This document shows, piece after piece, positions 30,164-42,100 of a stretch of 64,000 nt of DNA. A model generated the notes under the pieces. The model made no database searches, had not been told where the DNA came from, and worked only from the letters and a program-made list of their open reading frames with translations. The stretch is from Marthasterias glacialis. Lineage: Eukaryota; Echinodermata; Asteroidea; Forcipulatida; Asteriidae. The position numbers were made by a program, and so were the translations under genes. Location of the stretch: positions 10,331,642-10,395,641 of the forward strand of contig OU452229.1 of assembly GCA_911728455.2 (NCBI GenBank), written 5' to 3'. The first letter of the stretch is position 1; each line of letters begins with the position of its first letter.

Positions 30164-33100
30164 CTGTACGGGTGTGACAAAAATAGCACAGAAGATTGTA
30201 GACTCGTGAATAACATATAGTGACGAAGATTTTTAAACAATGATCGACCAATAGTGTGACTGCACTCTTGAAAGGGGCTGGGCTGCCCAAGCTCCGTATT
30301 AAGCTCGATGTATTGTGTGAAAAAAAACGACGCAGAAAAACAGGTCGTTGTTTAATCATTAGCACTCATGAATAAACAACGAATAACTCATGAATAATAA
30401 TCATTCGGCAGATATTTAAATAATTATCTACCAATAGTCTTGTCTGCAAATTTGAAATGAGGTTGTATTAATATAATCATGGAAAGTGGCCAGGCGTACA
30501 ATGTATTCGATTTATTGTAACGAATCATCTGCAGCTTGTGTGACCTCACGACGTTTTAGCAAATTTACTAAACAGGTTAGGGCACACGAACTGGGCAATA
30601 CATGACATTTCAAAATAAGACGCTCGAACAGAAATGTCATCTTAAAGACAAACTTACATGTACTCTTCTTTAACAAAGATTTTGATATACTGCATGAAGA
30701 CTATCCCACAAACATTAACCAAAATTATCATTACAGTTCATTTGTTATACCAATTGGGAATCGCGAATGACTCCAACGTCACACGACTGACTTTCTGCTG
30801 CAGCCTTGCGTGATGTACTCGAACTAAGTCTTGTCTCTGATTCAGCATCCTTTTCCTGCACACCTTTTTCGATGGTGTACCAGTGGTCACTGCACCAGTC
30901 TATAATTTCAACCTCTTTCCCCCGCGTCACCTAACCATAACAATTTCCAACATAGCATGTTGATTTTTTGAATTTCTGGGTTACGGAGCACAGAACTATC
31001 GGGGGAGGTGGTCTTTGGGGACGATGAGATATTTGAGATACTTGTCAATCAACAAAACCGTTCAGTGGTGTTTTAACCTAGATTTTAGTCTGGGTATTTG
31101 TTTATGATGGCAGATTATGCTGAGGCAATCATTTCTGTTTCTGGGGTTCGATTAAACAGGCGAGTTTTATAAAAGTGCTAATCATCAAAAGAAAATATCT
31201 CGCTAAGCAGAAGCAGTATATCAGCCAAAATATCCTGTAATCCTGTTTTCGCTTAGCGGATAAATTTACAAAGCAACTTTGTTTTTATAGGGATACTTGT
31301 TGTGTTGGCGTCCCGTATTAACCAGGCGTTTTACTAGGTGACATTGACCAACCACGAGAACAACTTGGCAAACTGCTCGGGTACATAGTAAACATGTTTC
31401 GACATGATGCTCAAATACAAATTTCTGAAGCAACGATTTAAATGTTTTAAAATACTTCAAATCCACCAAACAGGTTAAAGCGTGATTATATATTAAATGC
31501 TGGACTATAGACGTTTGTGCGCAATGGTAAACAAACAATGCAATTGCAATTTTCGTTATGCTTCAAACTAGAAGGCAGATTTTAAGCTAACCTGACTGAA
31601 CTTAACATGTTTGAGAAACTTCAGATATGAAGTAGAGTCTCATCTCAGATACTCCGTGGAAGCTTGAGAAGGTCAAAGGTAACAAGTGGACGCATCAAAT
31701 TGTTCAGATATAGCTTTCACGCGATGGCACCTTTAAGTTGATTCGTGTGAAGATCTGAAGCGCAAAACATGCTTAAAGCAAAGCAGGTCACCGTGGGCAC
31801 CACACTCAAGTGTGCAATACACTCAGGGCTTCCCATATGTTTGTTTTCATGAGTTTACCCCGTTTTGGGGAACCACACAAAGCTGAAAATACCAAATCTT
31901 CTCCCTAAACCGTATAGCATCTACATGCACAAATATATAAGTCGTGTATCGTATGGGTGCCGCTCGGTAGTTCCGAAGATTCAATAATCCGAAGTTTCCT
32001 AATCCGAAAGTTCGATAGTCCGAACACACAATTTCCCATAAGTGAGGGTTCATATGTCCGAAAATGAAATAAGGTTCGTTAATCCGAGCATTTGATGCGA
32101 TTCCGAGGGTTCACTTGTCCGAAGGTTCGATAATCCGAAAATAAAGTAAAACAAAGTTCGACAACTACTGAACCTTCAGTCTAATAAACCTTAGGACTAT
32201 CAAGTGGTGCCCCGATGTCAGTCTAACTTACTTTAGGTAGGCCTATCGCCAAAATGAAACAGTAGTTACCTATATACAAGTCTAGTTGTCTATGTATTTT
32301 ATCAAACCCATTCTTTGTTTTTCAATTCTTTGTTTTTTCATTTGTTTTATTTGTTTACCTTTTTTTGTGAATTGTTTTTACTTATTGAGTTGTTGGTAGC
32401 TTTTGTTGTTTCTTTTGCCATGGTTTTCCAAATTGAGGCCTAAATATGCTCGACAATATCAACCAACCTATGTGATTTATACTAATCAATGAAAACGAAA
32501 GTTCTGAAGCCACCCGATTGGACTAGCCACCGTCACTTATAAGTAAGACTTTCAAGCATTACTGCATCGCTTATAAAAACGCTCATGATACTATCATGCC
32601 ATCATGATAGAGCCTCTTCCCTTGTAAGCGAGGTGGATTTAGAACGGGGTATTTAGAATGGTGTATCATGAACGTTTTATAAGCGATGCATTTTGCTCGA
32701 AAACGTTACTTACAAGTGACTGTGACAGGTCGAATTGGGGGTTTAGCGAAGAACACAACAACAAAAATCGGCAGACGACTAATACTATGGCAATGAAGTT
32801 TGGACACACATTAGATTAATCAAGTTACTACTACAATGAAGTTAATGTTCAACGTGTTTGTGTATAGCTTTTGGAAAACACTATGTTCTTAGTATATACT
32901 CAGTTAAAGTAACCAACTGAGGATAACTGTGTTAAGAAATGCCCCTGTGGTTCTAGCAAACAATGGAATTTTGAATTTTGGAACCAGCACTGAGAGGTGG
33001 TTCTAAACTGAGAAAGTTTTTTTACTCTTTTCGTGTTTTGTTTTTCACCAAAAAAATATATATCCAAAGCTATACCGTGTTAGTATCGATGAAACTAGAG

Positions 33101-36100
33101 GAAGATGGTGGTTAAATAATGACAGAGTTCGGAAAGACACGGTTGAGACGAAATGTTGTGAGAATACACAAGTTGCAGACATTCTGAAAAGACTCTAGAT
33201 TTAGAATGATCAGAATCTGTGTTTTATAGACCTTCTGGAAAGACTCTAGATTTAGAATGATCAGAATCTGTGTTTTATAGACCTTCTGGAAAGACTCTAG
33301 ATTTAGAATGATCAGAATCTGTGTTTTATAGACCAGGTTCAAAAGATGGGGGTGGAAATATCAGAGTGAACTGTTGCTTGATGAAATGACATGGTGCATG
33401 GTTAATTAAGCACATGGGCATGAAAGAGTACATGGTACAGAAGATCAAGCCCCCACCCCACCCCTACCGTCCAAGATTCAATAGACTTTTATCATAGTGT
33501 GGCCTTTTTGATTTTCTGACATTCATCCCAACTGTAACCAAACTAAGGCTGAAATAGGGAAAATAGTCTGGTCCCTTTAAATGGAATGAGACGTCATTAT
33601 CACTGTGTGAGCGGGGAACCCGACAAAGATGGCCACACAATGATAAAGGTCTATCCTGTTGGTAAGTGATGACGTTTTGGAGCCGGAAGTACAATGGAAA
33701 CGAATGGTATACATACAGTGTACATAAACATTCGTTACACTGCACTTCTGGCTCCCAAAACGTCATCACTTTACCAACAGGATAGTCTTAAGTGAAAGTA
33801 TAAAATGTGCAAGTCTTGCGCGTTTTTGAACACTGAGAGCCGTTTAAGTGCGCAATTTCGTTTCCTTATCACGATGAATAAATGTCTGAGAGAAAACCCA
33901 AGTCTCTCTACAATGTTCAAAGGCGTGCAAAATCTACCTGAGTGCAACCAAGCCCCCGAAGCCACAGAATGGTGCATAACATAATGGACAAAACATAGAT
34001 TACAGCGAAGGCAAAATTACATCACTTCAAATTATAGGATATTTGTCAATACTGTCTTGTCATGAGAGGTCAAAGTTCAAAGGCGACTGCCAGACTCACC
34101 TGCTTCATGTCGAAATCCGTGTTAAACTGTGAAGTGATCGTTTCGATCAGGTTACTGAACGAGAACGACCCGCCACCGTAGCTGCATGTTTTGAAAGAAA
34201 GTCCATGTTGGTTAGAATATTCCCTGACTTTGCCAATAATAATTAGGACCATCTGTCACGAAAAAATGTTAATGCACTTGAGAGTTGGCTGAAACCACTT
34301 GCGCATTGTGTCCCTGAAGACGGCAGATGTGATATCAACACGTGTTACTGACGGTTAGTGAATAACTGGGTATTTTTCACTTGCTTTACACTTAAAACTG
34401 TTTCAGCCATCTCGTTTTGTCCCATAAAAATACTTGTAGGCTGAAAGGGAAGTTGGCTGATCTTTTTTTCTGAATAAACACTCAACACCTAGTTTAACAT
34501 TTTTTTCACGCTGGAGAACATATTTTTGTTCTTTATGTTTGTTCTTGTATTGTTTGGCTTTCATTTTCTCATTTATTTTTTGCCAGTGCTAGTTTAAATA
34601 TATTTAATTGTTATCCTTTTTTGCTTCCCATGCCGATGACTGTCCATATTTTGACAAACCACCGGTGAACGGACCTTGCCTAGGTCCTTGACGTTTATCA
34701 GTAAGGTCTATACAAATCACCGCTGGGTATGTCTTATCCAGATCATAGACAGTTTACAGGAGGCCCTCTCGTCACGCGCACTTAAGAAAACTACTGGTCA
34801 CTCGTTTCCATAAAAATGAATACATGCAGATCATTCATCGGTAAAACAAATCAAATTCAGGCAAAAGAAAAAGATGATGCAGGTTCAAGCTCCATAAAAA
34901 AAAGGTTTTGGAAACGTAAATTTAAATATTTAATTGTGAACTAACTTAAAGGGACAGTTATGATGTATTGTATTTCAATTATTCCCATTCCGAAGCCTAC
35001 CCCCTTGCTTCTCCCAGTATTTCCTTATCTCTCCAAAACTATTTTCCCTGGTTCAATACAGAAAGTTCAGTTTGAAAGAGCTGATAATTTAGTTGCAATC
35101 AGCATTATCACGTCCACAGGTTTCGTTTCTTTTCATTCTTTTGATTGTGTTATTAGATTGTGCAAAAATGTTTCAACAAAAGACGTCAAACTCCCCTCTA
35201 AGGCTTCAACAAAAATGTTTCTGATCATGCTCTTGTAAAGTGAAATTGTTGTGATTCAAAACGAATGTGGCTTACTCTTCGAAGAGCGTGTTCCAGTTGG
35301 CTCTGACGAAGTCCCACGCAAGCGCTCTTCCTACATAGTTAAACGCTACATAACGGATGACGTTGATGGCGTCTCCTTTAGTTATCTTGTCTATGTCCAA
35401 GGAATATTCCAAGTATCTATTTAAACACACCAAAGAAATTAACACTTAAAGACACAATACATAATTTGTAAATATCTGGGGGGATATGATCAATCCCTTG
35501 CAAATGACGTCATTAGCTCAACATAACGCTATATAAATTGAATGAAGTTTAATTGAATATAATGCTATACAAATTTGCATGTCTCAAAGTGAAATTGAAT
35601 AACGGTTAAAACCAAGAGAAGAGGTAAAATCGCTTCAATTACGAATGCATGAAAGTGAAAAGGGCTGTTTTTGGCCGAAAACGACCGGAAAATTTGAAAG
35701 CTCACTGATTCTACCTGTATACCAGAGAAATATAGGTATGTATGTTATTAATACTGTCAAAGCCGTGGAAAAACATTTGAAGACCTTATAAATCATCCGC
35801 CGTAGTTGCTTATTTCCATTGCCTCATTCGAGGTAGGCACGTGTAATCTCACTATACATCAACTGTTTTCGTTGTGTTACCATCAAATTCGATGAATTTT
35901 TCACATGCTGATTGGACGGTGTGTTTATTGACGAGGATGGGAATAGTTTAAGTTCTGTCCAACTTCTCTCGGTTCTCAACTAACTTTTGGGGAGTTTTGA
36001 GGACGAGATAGGTGGCAGCAGACTAACCAGGTAAATCCTTTGTTTTCGGGAAATGTGCGTACGCTCAGAAATGTGCGTACGTCATCAATGGAAATTCCCC

Positions 36101-39100
36101 CTGGTATGTCTGCTGCCACCTAGCGTTCCAAAGTCAATCATTCCACTGATGTCCACCTACCTGCTCAATATCCATGGTTCTGTACTGCAGGCGAGTGCGC
36201 TCAGCCACTTCGATCTCTCGGAAGAATCGGAGGTGTTGGCAAACCTTTCCCATCCGAATTCCCACTCGTCCTGCCCTCCGTATCGGATACCTTGGCAGTA
36301 CACGACTGACTTCAAATTCGGTGTAATTCTAATGAGTATTTAAAGTGAACGAAGAAAACGAATTACTCCGTAAATCCTGGTCAGGTTTGCTGTGTTATGT
36401 ATATTCCCCAACCCCCACCATGAACGTCGGTTCAAATGTTGTCTCGGATTGGAGCCTCACGTGTGGAGAAAAGTTTCCAATCCGTACCCGACTAATCTTG
36501 TTTTCCACACCTTAAATTTTCTACCACATCTAAAAAGTACTTCGTCATCTTCTCTCTAGATGTATATTCACAAGGTTATTCACGGTTACGGTGAAGGGCA
36601 CATGGGGTTCCCTCGGTTTATGAGACATAAAGAAACATTAGATTTAATTTAATTTTTTGTTTATTTTAATTTATTTAGTAATTTCTATTATTTGTTTATT
36701 CAGTCATTTTTATTGTTTGTTTTTTATCTTGTTTTATTTATTTATTATTTATTCTTTTATTTATTTCTTTATTTATTTAAAAATATTGAGTATAAATGTT
36801 TGATGTCTACCACCTCCCTCCAAAATGTACTTTTTAAATCTTTTAATGTAAAATTGTTGTAATTCAGCTTGGTGCTGCGATGACAGTTTTGTTCATTAAA
36901 CCATCTATCTATCTATCTATCTTTCTATCTATCTGTCTATCTATCTATCTATCTATCTAATAGTTGTTTCACTTTGGATGGGTATTTTGCAAACTCACGG
37001 ATTGACTGAAGTATCCTCCATGTATTGAGTGTAAAGATCAGAGGCCTGCCGTACGCAGTCCTCCAGACCGTACTGGCACGCTGTTGCCAAGGCATTGATC
37101 CGGTTATACCTGTGAAAAACAAAGACCGAAAAAGAGCCATCCAAAATTTATCGAGAAGTTACAACAATAATCTTCAGTGAAACGACTAGGCGAAAAAAAA
37201 ACTTTTGCAAAGCTGTCGAACTTAAACAAGTAAGTCAGAGTAAATTTCATGAATCACTATTTTGTGATGGAATGGCAAAGTTAAAACCCAAATATTCCAG
37301 AGGATTTTGCATAGTGTGATATGAAAACATGGCCAAATTTTTATAAGAGCAATATACTGCTTGTCACAGAAAATAAGATGCTCAGCAGAAACAGACTACC
37401 AGCCAAAAAGACAAGTTGTTTACATTTTTGTAACTGGTTTACGTTCCATTCCTTTGCTTAATAGCAAATACATTTCTGCTTTTTTTACCGACTTTATGAT
37501 ATAGAGCCCATTTGGAACTCAGCAAATCTAAGGTGTTTTTTCTCCCCATAGCAAAACCCCTTCCATCTATAAGACCCGTGTCTTATAAGGATACATAAGT
37601 TACTAAGACAAACAGTACTCACTGAGTCAGATGAGTGTTGAGTGGGTCTGTGATGTTGTCCTTCCAACCAAGCTCTTTGTACAACGGCTCGATTTGTTTT
37701 AACATGTATTTCTGTAAAACAAAGAGAAACTATTGTTAGTATTATTAATAATAATACATATTCCTGATCGAGCAAAACATTCTAGAGGAAATGCACGGCA
37801 TGATCGTACACCAACACGGGAGTGAGGTTGTATTCAGAAATGTATGTCATATTTGTACAATATGGTTCCTTGAATAGCATTTTGGGGGCTGACAGGTCAG
37901 GAACCAGTCTAAAAATTGAACATAGTGCATTATTATAACAATAGCCAAATGTTTTCTTCTTACCTCCAGTGGTCCGTAGCCCGAGTATCGGCTGAACATG
38001 TCCCGGATGTAAGATATCACTACCAGCGTTGCCTCCCACGGTAAGTACTCTCGCTCCTCTGTCAGGTATTTGGTTAGATTCAACGCCGTCGTCTGTTCGA
38101 TTACTCCCGCCCTGGCGAGGTTGAAGGCATCGTCGATGAGGGCGGCTCTATTTTCAATAGGGATCACCTTAAGAAGGAAAGAAAAACAAATTGGAAAAAG
38201 GGATATATATTTGTATGTGTTGTTTCTGTATCTAATTCAGACAATATTTGTAAGATTGTTTCAGAAAGTTTAGAAATTATATTTCGAAACGAAAATACGA
38301 TTTGTCCGTCGTGACATTTAAAGTATATTATTTAGCATGCATGTTGTCGTCTGACAGAAATGACATTTTTAAGAAATATTGCATAAACTACCGGTATTAA
38401 GAAGTTAGTTCAAAACGCAAAAACGATGAGTCCTTCGTTAAATTTACAGCATTTTATTTGAACGCAAACATTGATAGATCAAAATCGATATCGAAAATGT
38501 AGCCATATTCGAACCATTCGGTTTGTCGTCGGATGGGGAAAAACATTTCTGGATGATACCACGGTTTACATTTCGGCTTCGATTGACACTCTTCTTTAAT
38601 ATTACAGCCGTTTAATTTACCGTAAAAAAGCACAAGAAAGCCGGAATCGACACAGCGTTGCTTCGAAAACGTGAAAATAATGTAAGAATTGAAAATCATC
38701 GGGAAAATGAATGTGTAACCAGGAAGATTGAAAAAGTATAATACCAGTTTTAACCTCAAAAGAAATATTTCTTCGTGAATACTTTATCAACGTCGATTAA
38801 ATAGCATTTGAGAAAGCCCAGATGACTATTGCTTATTACTAATGCATCAATCGAAATAAGCACGTGGTGAAATTTTCTCGGGATGGTTGTGTTGTGTGCT
38901 TACAGGAGACTCGAGTATGGTAATGAATTTACTATTCTGCAAAAAACCAGTGGTGTGTTAGAGCCTATCCTTTTCAGACTTCAACTGTTATGTGTCCTCT
39001 GGTTTTGAGTATATCTCAATAGGCATGTTCTCAGTCCGTTTGACGTAAACAAGTTTTTTGTGTAAACTGAAATAGCAGTAGGACACATCTCTACACTCAC

Positions 39101-42100
39101 TTCATGGTCCTCCTCCAGTTGTTTGCTCAGGCGCTCCCAATTCTGCGTGTCATAGTTGACTCTGTAATACCCATACTGGTTAACGTTGACCAAGTACCAG
39201 TCTTCCTCTCGGTAATTATCCCCAAGCGAGATCTCAACTGTTAGAAAAACGGAACACGATGATTAGAAGTTGAACAATCCACCATCAGAATTCAGAATTG
39301 CTGAAAACACATCAGGACCCAATTTCATGATGCTGGTTTTTATAGCGTGGAACTCTTCGCTCATGGCACCCGAAATTTCGAGGCCTTTTATAACCTAGAA
39401 TTGGGCTCTGACCCCAGCTTGGGCTCCGTCATCAATTAAAGAGCAGTTTTGCATTTTGTGCTTTACTGGTCGCCGTAAGCTTAGAGTTCAGAGGTAAGCA
39501 GCGATCATGGAATTGGTCTATGTGTTTTTAGCAATACTCACCTGTATCAGTTTCGCTTCAGAATGAACCACAACGCATTCGAGAGATTGTTTTCTTTACA
39601 ATTGGTGTTACCGCAAAACTTTGTTTCTCGATTTTTCCCGCCATGCAAAGTGACAAATTCTGCTCAATTAAGGTTCAATGTCACTCATTTCCACACTGTG
39701 TGAGAGTCGATGTGAATTATCTTCATCAGTTTGAATAAATTCACCTGCATGCCTAAAAAGTAGGCCTACCGGCACGAATAATGACATTAATAAACACAAA
39801 ACGTGGATAAATGTATAAGTATATTACCGTTATTGCCTTGTTAATGTTGTGGGAAGGTAAGCCCAACATTCCCCTCAATAGTTACTATGACCGAGCAAAG
39901 CATGCTGGGGGAAAATGACCCTGTGACATCCTTTGTAATGAGGTCGGTGGCCCCGTACTTTACAGGCAGTGTCTCCGTTTGCCTTCTCAGGTTCCGTAGT
40001 GACGTCACATGGCGTTATGATTTTTAAAATCTGGTTGAAAAGCCCAACTGATAATTAACTGTTTACAAAGTTGTGATGATATCATACCCTTTGGCTCCTT
40101 GTTCATCCACTCTGTCATGGGGTTGTCGTAGTTTTGGTCAGACTTGTGCGTGTACAGCAGGTAGATATACCACAGGTACCTGTTAAACAGCGAAACCCAG
40201 TGAGAATGTTCAAATCGTAAACCACCACTGCTACACGCCAACACCCACATCATCCTCCCATCGAGTGCACAGCTAAAACAAGTTTGTTCCAACGCTACTA
40301 ATAATATCAACATACTTCCCAATCGAATGCTTAAATGTTTTCCGGTCTGCCGACGCAGTGGTGTCACTCTGTGACGGAAACAGGCCTGGGATTGATCTAA
40401 GAATTAAAACAATCTTTGGCTTTTGGAGGTTTTGAGAGCGAGCAAAACACAAAGTCTCGTCCAGTTTGTACAATAACCAACGGCATTGGTCATGACTTAT
40501 ACAGTAAAAAAACATTCGTTTAAAGGTGATTGGAGTCTGAGACTTTGTATGGTACTCAAGGAAGTGTTGTTATCGGTGTCTTTGAATGCATACACTTTAA
40601 AAACTCCCGGGTCAGAATGGACCCTGATTTCAGGTCCCAGGGGAGCCAGCCCTACTTCTCAGCCAGCCTGACTCAGAAACAAGTTGTTAAAAAAATAGGA
40701 TTTCGACTTGGATTCTACGTCAGTTTGACACAGTTTCGGGTCAGTTTGACACAGTTCTGGTCAGTTAAACACAGTTTAAGGTAAGTTTAACACAGTTTCG
40801 GGTCAGTTAAACACAGTTACGGGTAAATTTAACACAGTTTTGGGTCAGTTTAACACAGTTTCGGGTCAGTTTGACGCAGGTCCGGGTCAGTTCAACACAG
40901 TTTCGGGTCAGTTTGACACAGTTTTGGGTCAGTTTAACACAGTTTCGGGTTAATTAGACACAGTTTCTGGTCAGTTACACACAGTTTCAGGTCAGTTTGA
41001 CACAGTTTTGGGTCAGTTTAACACAGTTTCGGGTCAGTTTAACACAGTTTCGGGTTAATTTGACACAGTTTCTGGTCAGTTACACACAGTTTCAGGTCAG
41101 TTTGACACAGTTTTTGGTCAGTTTAACACATTTTCGGGTCAGTTTAACACATTTTCGGGTCAGTTAAACACAGTTTCGGGTCACTTTGACACAGTTTCGG
41201 GTCAGTTTGACTCAGTTTTGGGTCAGTTTAACACATTTTCGGGTCGGTTTAACACACTTTCAGGTTAATTTGACACATTTTCCGGGTCATATAGACCCAG
41301 ATATGAGTCAGCCCCCCATGGGACCCGGAAATCGGGTCAATTCTGATCTGGGAGTCTTGACTGCTGACGGGCAATTCAAAAGGGGGTTGGCGGGGTGTTT
41401 CATCTCCCTCATCCCATCCGGGACTATAAACCTACCCTTGGTTTCCGAAGTTTGAGTCCTCCACGGTGCTGTTCGGGTTATTCAGGAAATGTTTCTGCAC
41501 AGCGGTAAGCGTCTTGCTGTTCCTCGTAAAAGACACGTACGGGTATCCCATCTGAAGCGTCCAGGTATCCATGATTTTCTTCACGTCGTTCTTTCCCTTG
41601 TCTTCGTCGGCCTATTGTGAGTATAACAAGGTGATTTCATTTATTTGAAAGTTACATCAAATGCATCTTTTTGGGGGGAAATGAACACGATGCTTTCAAC
41701 CGATCCTCGGCGACTTGTGCTCACTGTAAAACTGTACGAGAGCTCATGGGTCACCGTTACTTGCAGAATTACATTGGCTACCCATGGAGCAACGCATCCA
41801 GTTTTAAGATCTTGGAAGTATGTTTGAACTTCACCAACCGCCATGGTCTTCGTTCATCCCGTGACACAACTCATCTCAACATTCCTTATACCAGATCACT
41901 TTAATGGCAGGAATGCGCCGTCACATTGGCTGCATGCTGCTCCCTGGAACAGTCTTTCAATGAGTATTCTGGACTCCTCTTCCGTTGTAACTTGTTAGAG
42001 TAATCTTAAAAAGTATCTGTTTCCCAATGGCAGTTTGTATTTTGTTGTTTTATTGGTCTTCTTGTGATATGAGATGCTTTTTGGTCATTTTTGGTAAAAG

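Noticed and set aside
38454..38759. 101-codon minus-strand ORF in a gene B intron (with [20 protein letters not shown])
   Set aside because: Considered as an extra exon because of its cysteines, but the flanking exons 39101 and 38167 already join in phase and align with gene A, and nothing here resembles the family.
40717..41290. Direct repeats resembling a CRISPR array
   Set aside because: No distinct spacers; contiguous 21-22 bp units inside an inverted-repeat element in a eukaryotic intron.
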